The notes under the pieces are model-generated. The model was given only the letters and a program-made list of their open reading frames with translations. It was not told the DNA's origin and did not search any database. From Xylanimonas cellulosilytica (lineage in GTDB: Bacteria; Actinomycetota; Actinomycetes; Actinomycetales; Actinomycetaceae), in contig JVKM01000063.1 of NCBI GenBank assembly GCA_001072465.1, forward strand, positions 6,699 through 70,698: 64,000 nucleotides of DNA, read 5' to 3'. Below, in pieces: positions 53,281 through 61,269 of this stretch. How positions within the stretch are numbered: the first letter of the stretch is position 1; each line of letters starts with the position of its first letter. The translations under genes and the position numbers were made by a program.

Positions 53281-53339
53281 TCAAGGCGTAGGCGCTACGC
53301 AGCTCCGCCCCGCGTTGTGTGCCGTGACGCACCCACTGG

Positions 53340-53362
53340 CCCCGGCCTCGTCCACGAGGCCG
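53340..53362. terminator. hairpin made from an inverted pair of the GGCCTCGT octamer
   Basis: GGCCTCGT (53344-53351) and ACGAGGCC (53354-53361) form an almost loop-less inverted repeat, extended by one C-G pair. The left copy is part of the exact 13-mer CCCCGGCCTCGTC. It lies between two reverse-strand genes, just past the end of the GT2 gene and upstream of the epimerase promoter, where a terminator would be expected. Confidence 0.55.
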
Positions 53363-53368
53363 ACTCCC

Positions 53369-54361
53369 CTATCGCCTGGGACGCGAGGCGGTGCGGTGGC
53401 GCAGCGCGCGAGGCAGGGCGAGGAGCCCCTGGAGGACTCCGCGGGCGACCGGTCCCCGTCCGCCCGAGCGCACCGCCCGAGCAATCGAGCGGGCGATGGC
53501 GCGCGCGACGACGCCCCAGGGGGCGTGCTGGGCGGCGACGATGATGCGGTTGCGCGCGTTGACCCGCAGGAACATGGGCGAGGACGTGCCCGAGGAGGCC
53601 GCGTGCTCATGGTCGACGACGGCACCGGCGACGAAGCGCACCTCGAACCCGGCCTCGCGCAGCTTGTAGGACAGGTCGGTGTCCTCGTAGTACATGAACA
53701 GGTCGGTGCGCACTCCCCCGACGGCTCGCCACGCGTCGGCGTCGATCGCGCAGGCACCCCCGCACAGGCCGAAGACCTCGGGCGCGGGCATCGGGGAGTC
53801 AGCGGGGTCCAGCCAGGAGCGGTCATAGCCGTTGCCGGCGTGATCGACCTCGTTGCCGGTGGAGTTGATGAGGACCTGCCCGCCGCTCTCGCCGTCGGCG
53901 ACGCGCGTCCAGCGGCTGCCGTCGCGCGCAACGAGGAACTCAGTGTCGGAGGGGGTGGAGGGACGCCAGGTGCCGGTCAGGAGGATGAGCGCGGTCGTGG
54001 CGCCCACAGCCTCGCCCAGGGGGGCCAGGAGGGCGTCAAGGAAACCGTCGCGCACGGTCGCGTCGTTGTTGAGTAGGACGACGGCATCTTCGCTCAGTCC
54101 GGCCGCGCCCGCCATGACGCCGGCGCCGAAGCCGTCGTTCGTCCCAGCGTTGACGAGGGTGACGCGCGCGGGATCGGCGGCGCCGCGCAGCTCGTCGAGC
54201 CCCTCGCGCAGGACGATGAGCGAGTCGTCGTCGGATCCGTTGTCGACGACGACGAGGTGGTCCCCCTCCCCCATCTGCGGGGCGATGGAGTGGGCGGCGC
54301 GCAGGGTGAGCGGCGCGTTCTTCCAGTTGACGAGGATGACCCTCGCGCTGCGCGCCCTCAT
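53369..54361 (-). CDS. glycosyltransferase family 2 (rhamnosyltransferase-type)
   Basis: A 330-residue GT-A enzyme: VILVNWKNAPLTLRAAHSI, VVVDNGSDDDSL, NDGFGAGVMAG, LLNNDATVRDGF (the NND motif) and GGACAIDADAWRAVGGVRTDLFMYYEDTDLSYKL (acceptor/catalytic ED motif). The pattern fits rhamnosyltransferases that extend surface glycans. The tail is Arg-rich. The ATG overlaps the stop of the GT4 gene by 4 bp. Confidence 0.9.
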   Translation of the reverse strand: MRARSARVILVNWKNAPLTLRAAHSIAPQMGEGDHLVVVDNGSDDDSLIVLREGLDELRGAADPARVTLVNAGTNDGFGAGVMAGAAGLSEDAVVLLNNDATVRDGFLDALLAPLGEAVGATTALILLTGTWRPSTPSDTEFLVARDGSRWTRVADGESGGQVLINSTGNEVDHAGNGYDRSWLDPADSPMPAPEVFGLCGGACAIDADAWRAVGGVRTDLFMYYEDTDLSYKLREAGFEVRFVAGAVVDHEHAASSGTSSPMFLRVNARNRIIVAAQHAPWGVVARAIARSIARAVRSGGRGPVARGVLQGLLALPRALRHRTASRPRR

Positions 54362-55473
54362 CGGTCACCCGCCAGGGACGCGTAGATGGCGGCGTGAGCG
54401 GCGGCGGAGGCCTCCCACGTGTAGTCGCGGGCGCGCTCGATACCGGCGGCGGCGAGCCGGTCGTGCTCGCTGCCGGCAGCTGCCTCAAGGGCTTCGGCCA
54501 GGGCCGAGGCGTCGGTGGCCGGCACGAGGAGACCGGCGTCAGTGCCCGTAATCTCCGCCATGCACGTGTCCGCGCTGGTCACGACGGGCGTTCCGTGCGC
54601 CATGGCCTCGAGGACGGGCAGGCCGAAGCCCTCCCAGATCGAGGGGAAGGTGAAGACGCGGGCGCCCGCATACGCGCAGGCCAGGTCGGTGTCGTCGAGG
54701 CGTCCGAGGACGTGGACGCGATCGGGCGGCAGCGGCGCGTCGGTGGGGTCGGTTCCCCATCCGGCGGGTCCAACGAGGACGAGGTCGAGGTCGGTCCCGC
54801 GCATCTGCTCGTAGGCCGCCAGCAGGGTGGGCAGGTTCTTGCGGGGCTCGCGGGTCCCAACCCACAGGATGTAGGGGCGTTCGAGTCCGTGGCGGGAACG
54901 GAACTCCTCCACCTGCGCGTCGGTGACGGGCGTGTGGCTCAGGCCGTGCGGGATGACGGTGATGCGCGAGGCGTCCAAGCCTGCCTCGATACAGTCGTCG
55001 GCGGTGGCCTGGGAAGGAACGATGATGGCATCGGCGCGCTTCCTCGTGATCTCGAGGGCGCGGTGGAAGTAGGCCGACCCGTGGGCCGTGAAGTGGTCGG
55101 GGTCGCGCAGGAAGGCGACGTCGTGGACGGTGACAGCCAGGGGGCGCGAGGTCGGCGGGATCGCCCACGTGGTCGCGTGCACGACATCCGCTCCCCCGCC
55201 CGATCCGACGCCGAGCATCCGATCCACGCTGGGGGTTCCCAGTCGGTCCCACGCCGCGTACAGGGCACGGCGAGGCAGCGCCGAGTTAAGCACGGGGATG
55301 GTCAGGCCCACCTCGTTCGGCGTGGGCTCGCCCGCGCCACGCCGTGCGGCGATACCGATAGCACGCACGCCCTGGTCTGCCAGGCGGGCGGCGACCTCGA
55401 CGATGTACCGGCCCGATCCTCCGGGCACCGGCTGCCACATTTGCTCGACGACCATTCCAACGTTGACGCTCAT
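54358..55473 (-). CDS. glycosyltransferase family 4 (first of a divergent pair)
   Basis: A 371-residue GT-B enzyme. The N-terminal VVEQMWQPVPGGSGRYIVEVAARL (glycine loop) and the C-terminal donor domain (ILWVGTREPRKNLPTLLAAY, VHVLGRLDDTDL, FPSIWEGFGLPVLEAMAHGTPVVTS with the E-x7-E motif) define GT4. TACCCT 6 nt before the ATG implies a leaderless transcript. A second GT4 gene diverges from the same 99-bp gap and is clearly related, suggesting duplication and inversion. Confidence 0.9.
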   Translation of the reverse strand: MSVNVGMVVEQMWQPVPGGSGRYIVEVAARLADQGVRAIGIAARRGAGEPTPNEVGLTIPVLNSALPRRALYAAWDRLGTPSVDRMLGVGSGGGADVVHATTWAIPPTSRPLAVTVHDVAFLRDPDHFTAHGSAYFHRALEITRKRADAIIVPSQATADDCIEAGLDASRITVIPHGLSHTPVTDAQVEEFRSRHGLERPYILWVGTREPRKNLPTLLAAYEQMRGTDLDLVLVGPAGWGTDPTDAPLPPDRVHVLGRLDDTDLACAYAGARVFTFPSIWEGFGLPVLEAMAHGTPVVTSADTCMAEITGTDAGLLVPATDASALAEALEAAAGSEHDRLAAAGIERARDYTWEASAAAHAAIYASLAGDR

Positions 55474-55479
55474 ACATCC

Positions 55480-55485
55480 AGGGTA
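55480..55485 (-). promoter_or_regulatory. -10 box of a leaderless transcript for the GT4-GT2 pair
   Basis: On the reverse strand TACCCT is followed by 6 nt and the ATG of the GT4 gene. Confidence 0.55.
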
Positions 55486-55572
55486 GTTCACGGGCGCGCG
55501 GGGGCGGTAACAAAAGTATCCGCGAGCGCAAAATGGCATACGATAAGGGGAATAGTTGTTGCTCCCGACCCA

Positions 55573-56736
55573 ATGGGGATGATCGTGGCCCACTTCGCTT
55601 CTCACTCGCATCCGATCCGCGTCCTGCTGGACGGCACCGCGATCCCCGCCGACCTGGGCGGCGTCGGCCGCTACGTGGATGACCTGGTGCCGGAGCTGGT
55701 CGGGCAGGGCGTGGACCTGACGATGGCGGTCCAGGAGCGCGACGCCGAGCACTTCGCGACGCGCCTGCCTTCGGCCCGCATCATCCCGATTTCGCAGCGC
55801 TTCGAGTCCCGTCCCGCGCGCATGGCGTGGGAGCAGACGGGCCTGCCCAAGCTGATCCGTAAGGTCCGTCCCGACGTCCTGCACTCCCCGCACTACACAT
55901 CTCCGCAGTTCCCGGGCGTGCCCGTCGTCATCACGCTGCACGACGCGACGTTCTTCTCGCACCCGCAGGCTCATTCGCGCCTCAAGCAGCGCTTCTTCAC
56001 GGCGGCGATTCGCCGCGCGATTCGCCGCGCGGACGCCCTCGTTGTGCCATCCCTGGCCACGCGCGACGAGACCATCAAGTACGCGGGTGGCGACCCCTCG
56101 CAGTTCTACGTCGCCTACCACGGCGTGGATCGCTCGATCTTCCACCCGGTCTCGGACGCCGAGCGCGAGCGCGTCAAGGCGTCCCTGGGTCTGGATGGCC
56201 GCGACTACATCGGCTTCCTAGGCACGCTGGAGCCCCGCAAGAACGTGCCGAACCTGGTGCGCGGCTGGGTCAAGGCCGTCTCGGACCGCCCGAATCCCCC
56301 AGCCCTCGTGCTGGCCGGTGGCAAGGGGTGGGACGAGGACATCGACCCGGCCCTGGCCTCGGTGCCCGAGCACCTGACGGTCCTGCGCCCCGGCTACCTG
56401 CCCCTCGAGGACCTGCCCGGTTTCCTCTCGGGCTGCGTCATTTTGGCCTACCCCTCGATCGCGGAGGGCTTCGGACTGCCGGTCCTGGAGGCGATGAGCT
56501 GCGGCGCAGCAACGCTGACGACTCGACTGACCTCCCTGCCCGAGGTCGGCGGCGACGCCGTCGCCTACTGCGACATCGACCCGGACTCTATCGCCTCGGC
56601 CCTCACTGAGCTGCTGGACGACCCGGCTCGCCGCGAGGCCCTGGGGGCTGCTGCGATTCCGCGCGCCGACGAGTTCACGTGGGCCCGCGCCGCTTCCGTC
56701 CACATCGAGGCGTTCCGCGCCGCCGCCCGTTCCTGA
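55573..56736 (+). CDS. glycosyltransferase family 4 (second of a divergent pair)
   Basis: A 387-residue GT-B enzyme: VLLDGTAIPADLGGVGRYVDDL at the N-terminus; donor domain with IGFLGTLEPRKNVPNLVRGW, VLRPGYLPLEDLPGFLSG and YPSIAEGFGLPVLEAMSCGAATLT (E-x7-E). It is closest in this window to the divergent GT4. Three in-frame starts (two ATG, one GTG) lie within 13 bp and none has a clear RBS; the first ATG is used. A TACGAT -10-like box lies about 40 bp upstream. Confidence 0.9.
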   Translation: MGMIVAHFASHSHPIRVLLDGTAIPADLGGVGRYVDDLVPELVGQGVDLTMAVQERDAEHFATRLPSARIIPISQRFESRPARMAWEQTGLPKLIRKVRPDVLHSPHYTSPQFPGVPVVITLHDATFFSHPQAHSRLKQRFFTAAIRRAIRRADALVVPSLATRDETIKYAGGDPSQFYVAYHGVDRSIFHPVSDAERERVKASLGLDGRDYIGFLGTLEPRKNVPNLVRGWVKAVSDRPNPPALVLAGGKGWDEDIDPALASVPEHLTVLRPGYLPLEDLPGFLSGCVILAYPSIAEGFGLPVLEAMSCGAATLTTRLTSLPEVGGDAVAYCDIDPDSIASALTELLDDPARREALGAAAIPRADEFTWARAASVHIEAFRAAARS

Positions 56737-56764
56737 GTCGACCACACTCGAAGGAGGCCGCCGC

Positions 56765-58318
56765 ATGCCCACGTCCGCCGCACAGCGCCAAACATTCGTC
56801 GCTGTCCTCATCCTCGTCGCCGCGGTCATTGCGGCGTCACTGGCGTGGGTCGTGGCGTCCCCGGTCGGCTCCTCCCCGGACGAGGACTTCCACGTCGGCT
56901 CCATGTGGTGCCCTCCCCCGGTGGACAAGACGGGCTGCCAGATTTCCACCAAGGATGGCGAGAAGGCCGTCATGGTGCCGCAGTCGCTGGCCAAGGAGTA
57001 CGTCACCTGCTACGCCTTCGACCATGACAATTCCGCTCTGTGCGCCCTGAACGCATCGGACGAGGAGCTGGCGCCGACACTGCGTTGGGACGACGGAAAC
57101 TACCCGTGGGGCTACTACCAGTTCGCTCACCTGTTCGTGCAGCGATCGACGAGCCACGCGGTGTTGGCGTTGCGCACGGTGAACACTCTGCTGGCGATCG
57201 GTCTGATCGGTGCGATCATCGCTCTGGCGGATTCGGGCCTGAAGCGCGCGATCAGCGTCGCCGTGACGGTTGCATGGCTGCCGATGGGCTTCTATTTCGT
57301 CGCCGGCATGAATCCCTCATCGTGGGCGATGACGGGCACGTTTGCTTTTGCCGCTGGGCTACTGGCCGCCACCCGTTCGGTGGGGCCGCGCCGGGCGGGT
57401 CTGATCGCCTGTGCCCTGGCCGGCGCGGTCTTGGCGTGCACGTCCCGCGGCGACAGCGCCTTCTTCCTCTTCGTCGTCACTGTCGCCCTGGCCTTCGCAG
57501 TGCCGCTGAGCAAGCGCATTATTCCCGAGGCAACCCTGGCATGCGTCGCCTCCGTCGTGGGCATCTGGGTCATGGCGCGCACGAACGTGGCTGCCTCGCA
57601 CCTGGGTTCGGGTAACGAACTGGCGGAATACTCTCTCAAGCACATCGCGTGGCTCAACGTGTCCTCGCTACCCAACTACCTGCGCGGCTTCGTCGGGCAC
57701 CTGCTGGGACCGGGGTGGAACGACGTGTCCTACCAGGGCACCGTGTCCTACGGCGCCTCCGTCGTGGTCGTCGCCGTCCTGTGTTGGTCGCTGCGCTCGC
57801 TGTCCTGGCGCAAGGCTCTGTCGGCGATCACAGTGGCAGGTGCGATCACGGGTGTTCCCGTAGTGATTGGCCTGCGCGGACACTTCAACAACGTCCTCAC
57901 CTACCAGCCGCGCTACATGCTGCCGCTCTTCGCGGTATTCCTGCTCATGCTCCTGGCTCCCTCCCCCGGACGCGCGAACGATGAGGGGCGGCGCGTGGGC
58001 AGCGAGGCATTCCACCTCCCCACGAGCATCGCCGGGCGCGTAGGCACGGGGCTCGTGGCAGCGACATGGGCCCTCACCAACGCCCGGGCTCTCTACCTCG
58101 TGATCGAGCGCTACGCGTTCGGGCGCACGCAGCACGGCTACCCCATCGACCTGTCGACGCGGAACCTGAGCGCGGGGAACGAGTGGTGGTGGCCAACGGC
58201 TCCGATCGGACCGATGGCCGTATGGATCCTTGGCGCTCTCGCTGGCGCGCTTGCAATTGGCCTGGCCGTTTTCCTGTGGCAACGCTCCCCCGAAAAGGCG
58301 CCCGAGCCTCGTCGATAG
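56765..58318 (+). CDS. DUF2142 membrane protein (second copy)
   Basis: A 517-residue polytopic protein, the same length as the copy 15 kb upstream, sharing the loop SPVGSSPDEDFHVGSMWCPPP, the WDDGNYPWGYYQFAHLF segment and GMNPSSWAMTGTF. The conserved Asp-rich loop after helix 1 suggests a GT-C-like lipid-linked sugar transferase. GGAGG lies 9 nt before the ATG. It is the last gene before the lic operon promoter. Confidence 0.82.
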   Translation: MPTSAAQRQTFVAVLILVAAVIAASLAWVVASPVGSSPDEDFHVGSMWCPPPVDKTGCQISTKDGEKAVMVPQSLAKEYVTCYAFDHDNSALCALNASDEELAPTLRWDDGNYPWGYYQFAHLFVQRSTSHAVLALRTVNTLLAIGLIGAIIALADSGLKRAISVAVTVAWLPMGFYFVAGMNPSSWAMTGTFAFAAGLLAATRSVGPRRAGLIACALAGAVLACTSRGDSAFFLFVVTVALAFAVPLSKRIIPEATLACVASVVGIWVMARTNVAASHLGSGNELAEYSLKHIAWLNVSSLPNYLRGFVGHLLGPGWNDVSYQGTVSYGASVVVVAVLCWSLRSLSWRKALSAITVAGAITGVPVVIGLRGHFNNVLTYQPRYMLPLFAVFLLMLLAPSPGRANDEGRRVGSEAFHLPTSIAGRVGTGLVAATWALTNARALYLVIERYAFGRTQHGYPIDLSTRNLSAGNEWWWPTAPIGPMAVWILGALAGALAIGLAVFLWQRSPEKAPEPRR

Positions 58319-58337
58319 ACACTTCACACCCAAACCG

Positions 58338-58366
58338 TTCACAAATCCACCCAATAGTGCTACGCT
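58338..58366 (+). promoter_or_regulatory. promoter of the lic operon
   Basis: TTCACA (58338-58343), 17 bp, TACGCT (58361-58366). The predicted transcription start near 58373 gives a leader of about 40 nt with AAAGGTG as ribosome-binding site 6 nt before the ATG. Confidence 0.65.
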
Positions 58367-58380
58367 CGAACATGTAGCAC
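58357..58380 (+). promoter_or_regulatory. candidate operator of the lic operon
   Basis: A perfect inverted repeat GTGCTAC-N10-GTAGCAC covers the -10 box and the predicted transcription start. This is a classic repressor position. The winged-helix domain at the N-terminus of the first gene product is a natural candidate to bind it. Confidence 0.55.
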
Positions 58381-58412
58381 CCAAGTGGCTTCCATGAACG
58401 AAAGGTGATCGC

Positions 58413-60242
58413 ATGCCCACGACCAACGTCGGCACGCTCAGCGAGCCCCAATTCAACATCCTGAACGCACTGGCCAAGGCCGACTCTCCCCTCACGCAGC
58501 GGGCCCTGTCGGAGGCCACCGGCATGAGCCTGGGGCGCGTCAACACCGCCACCCGCGAGTGCGAGGCCGCCGGCTACATCGACGAGCGCGCGATCACCGA
58601 TGCGGGCCGCGAGGCCCTGGAGCCCTACCGCGTCACGGGCGCCGTCATCATGGCCGCGGGCCTATCCTCGCGCTTCGCCCCCATCAGCTACGAACGCCCG
58701 AAGGGGACGCTCAAGGTGCGCGGAGAGATCCTCGTTGAGCGTCAGATCCGCCAGCTCCACGAAGCCGGCATCACCAACATCGCGCTGGTCGTGGGCTACA
58801 AGAAGGAATACTTCTTCTACCTGGCCGACAAGTACGGTGTCGACATCGTCGTCAACCGCGAATACGCTACCCGCAACAACAACGGCTCCCTCTGGCTCGT
58901 CAAGGACCGCCTCGACAACACCTACGTGTGCTCTTCGGACGACTACTTCACGACCAACCCCTTCGAGCCCTACGTCTACAAGGCCTACTACTCGGCGAAC
59001 TACGTTGAGGGTCCCACCGATGAGTGGTGCATCAAGACGGGTCCGGGCGACCGCATCACGGGCGCGACCGTGGGCGGCGCCGACGCGTGGGTCATGCTCG
59101 GCCACGTCTACTTCGACCGCGTCTTCTCCGCGACATTCCGCGAGATCCTCGAGCGCGTCTACGACAAGCCCGAGACCGTGTCGAAGCTGTGGGAGTCCAT
59201 CTACCTGGACCACATCAAGTCCTTCGACATGGTGATCCGCCGCTACCCGGACGGCGTCATCCACGAGTTCGATTCGGTCGACGAGCTGCGCACCTTCGAC
59301 CCCCTCTTCATGGAGAACGTCGACTCCGAGGTCTTCGATCACATCGTGGAAACCCTGGGCTGCCAGAAGTCGGACATCCGCGACTTCTACCCGCTTAAGC
59401 AGGGCATCACGAACCTGTCGTGCCACTTCGCCGTGGGCGACGAGGAGTACGTGTATCGCCACCCGGGCATCGGCACGGAGAAGATCGTGGACCGCAGCGC
59501 GGAGTTCGCCGGCCTGCGCCTGGCCGCAGAGCTCGGCATCGACGACACCTTCCTCACGGGTGACCCCGCAGCGGGCTGGAAGATCTCGCGCTTCGTGCGC
59601 GACGTGCGCAACCTGGACGTCACCCGCCCCGAGGAGCTCAAGGCGGCCATGGAGATGGACCGCGCTCTGCACACCTCCGGTCGCGTGTTGGACCGCTCCT
59701 TCGACTTCGTCACCGAGGGCCTACGCTACGAGGGCCTCCTCAAGGCCTTCGGCCCCATCGACGTGCCCGGATACTTCGAACTGCGCGACAAGGTCCTGCG
59801 GCTGAAGGCCTTCGCTGACGCGGATGGCTTCGATAAAGTCCCCTCGCACAACGACTTCTTCCCGCCGAACTTCCTGGTGGATAAGGACGGAAAGATCAGC
59901 CTCATCGACTGGGAGTACGCGGGCATGTCGGACATGGCCGCCGACTTCGGCACGATGACCGTGTGCACGGCGGAGATGACCCGCGAGCGCGCGGCCGCCG
60001 CCCTGGAGTACTACCTGGGCCACGCGCCCAGCGAGGCCGAGGCGCGCCACTTCTTCGCCTACGAGGTGTTCGCCGGCTGGTGCTGGTACCTGTGGGCGCT
60101 GGTCAAGGAGGCCGAGGGGGACGACGTCGGCGAGTGGCTCTACATCTACTACTCGCACGCGACACGCACGCTCGATTCCCTGCTCGCAGCCTACGAGGCC
60201 GCCTCGAGCACTCAAATCTCCACGGAAGGTGAACTGGCATGA
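58413..60242 (+). CDS. LicC-LicA fusion with N-terminal winged helix
   Basis: A 609-residue three-part protein for making CDP-choline. Residues about 10-72 are a winged HTH (FNILNALAKADSPLTQRALSEATGMSLGRVNTAT, then AGYIDE). Residues about 75-300 are a nucleotidyltransferase like LicC (VIMAAGLSSRFAPISYERPKGTL with the Lys). Residues about 315-600 are a choline kinase like LicA, with the Brenner-type SHNDFFPPNFL (about 478) and LIDWEYAG. Kinase and cytidylyltransferase in one chain would convert choline to CDP-choline. The wing may sense a ligand or control its own promoter. It overlaps licB by 4 bp. Confidence 0.9.
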   Translation: MPTTNVGTLSEPQFNILNALAKADSPLTQRALSEATGMSLGRVNTATRECEAAGYIDERAITDAGREALEPYRVTGAVIMAAGLSSRFAPISYERPKGTLKVRGEILVERQIRQLHEAGITNIALVVGYKKEYFFYLADKYGVDIVVNREYATRNNNGSLWLVKDRLDNTYVCSSDDYFTTNPFEPYVYKAYYSANYVEGPTDEWCIKTGPGDRITGATVGGADAWVMLGHVYFDRVFSATFREILERVYDKPETVSKLWESIYLDHIKSFDMVIRRYPDGVIHEFDSVDELRTFDPLFMENVDSEVFDHIVETLGCQKSDIRDFYPLKQGITNLSCHFAVGDEEYVYRHPGIGTEKIVDRSAEFAGLRLAAELGIDDTFLTGDPAAGWKISRFVRDVRNLDVTRPEELKAAMEMDRALHTSGRVLDRSFDFVTEGLRYEGLLKAFGPIDVPGYFELRDKVLRLKAFADADGFDKVPSHNDFFPPNFLVDKDGKISLIDWEYAGMSDMAADFGTMTVCTAEMTRERAAAALEYYLGHAPSEAEARHFFAYEVFAGWCWYLWALVKEAEGDDVGEWLYIYYSHATRTLDSLLAAYEAASSTQISTEGELA

Positions 60243-61207
60243 AAACTCAGCACGGAGGCAAGCGCTACGGCTTCTTCTCGGGCGCTCTATGGGGCCTGGA
60301 CACGGTCGTGCTGGCGATCGCACTGGCCATGATCCCATTTGCCGACTTCGGCCAGTCGGCGCTCGCCGGCGCGGTCCTGCACGACGTCGCGTGTGCCGTC
60401 ATCCTGGTCGTGTATATGGCTCTCCGAGGCCGCCTGAAGGACACCTGGGCGGCGCTGCGCACGCGCCCCGGTAAGTCGGTCATCGCAGCGGCCCTCCTGG
60501 GCGGCCCGATCGGCATGAGCGGCTACCTGATCGCGATCGACAACATCGGCCCCGGCCTGACCGCGATCATTTCGACGTTCTACCCGGCGCTGGGCACCCT
60601 GCTGGCCTTCATTCTCTTGAAGGAGCGGATGGCCCCCCGCCAGATCGTGGCCCTCCTGGTCGCGCTTGGCGCGATCGTCGCGACGGGTTGGTCGGCGACA
60701 TCGGAGCCGATCGAGGGCGGCAATGCGATCCTCGGCGTGGTCGGCGCTCTGGCCTGTGTGATCGGTTGGGGGTCCGAGGCCGTGATCCTCACGTGGGGCA
60801 TGCGCGACGAGGCCGTGGATAACGAGGTGGCCCTTCAGATCCGCGAGACGACCTCGGCGGTCGTGTACCTGTTCATCGTGGCCCCCATCGCCGGAGTCTT
60901 TGGCTTCACGCTGCATTCGCTGGCTCACCTGTCGGCGGGCGTCGTGGCGCTGGCCGGCTTGGCGGGCACGGCCTCGTACCTCTTCTACTACAAGGCGTTG
61001 TCGGCGATCGGCGCGTCGCGCGGCATGGCCCTGAACATCTCGTACTCGGCGTGGGCAATCATCTTCGCTCTCGTCCTGCAGGGCACGGTGCCGACGGCCA
61101 CCCAGGTGGTGTGCTGCGTCGTGATCCTCGTGGGCACGGTCCTGGCGGCCACCTCCAACTGGGGTGACCTGCTTCCCAGGCGCGCGGAGAAGGTCAGCGG
61201 CCAGTAG
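60239..61207 (+). CDS. licB: LicB-like choline permease (DMT/EamA superfamily)
   Basis: A 322-residue transporter with ten predicted helices. GFFSGALWGLDTVVLAIAL at the N-terminus, GGPIGMSGYLIAIDNIGPGLTAIISTFYPALGTLLAFILLKERM, and the second EamA half (AGTASYLFYYKALSAIGASRGMALNISYSAWAIIFALVL) are all LicB-like. Position directly after the LicC-LicA fusion (ATGA overlap) supports choline as substrate. It would import choline for phosphorylation and transfer. Confidence 0.88.
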   Translation: MKTQHGGKRYGFFSGALWGLDTVVLAIALAMIPFADFGQSALAGAVLHDVACAVILVVYMALRGRLKDTWAALRTRPGKSVIAAALLGGPIGMSGYLIAIDNIGPGLTAIISTFYPALGTLLAFILLKERMAPRQIVALLVALGAIVATGWSATSEPIEGGNAILGVVGALACVIGWGSEAVILTWGMRDEAVDNEVALQIRETTSAVVYLFIVAPIAGVFGFTLHSLAHLSAGVVALAGLAGTASYLFYYKALSAIGASRGMALNISYSAWAIIFALVLQGTVPTATQVVCCVVILVGTVLAATSNWGDLLPRRAEKVSGQ

Positions 61208-61220
61208 CCGTGAGACAATG

Positions 61221-61248
61221 GCGGGTGGGCGGACATTCGCCCACCCGC
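61221..61248 (+). terminator. intra-operon hairpin between licB and licD
   Basis: A perfect 11-bp stem (61221-61231 with 61238-61248) with a 6-nt loop is followed by TTT and then, within about 20 nt, by the licD ribosome-binding site. No convincing promoter follows, so it looks like an attenuator or partial terminator inside the operon. Confidence 0.6.
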
Positions 61249-61269
61249 TTTGTCATATTCGGAGGACTG

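Noticed and set aside
58413..58630. Winged helix as a separate small regulator gene
   Set aside because: The frame runs without stop into the nucleotidyltransferase, with no internal RBS and start at the junction, so it is a fused domain.
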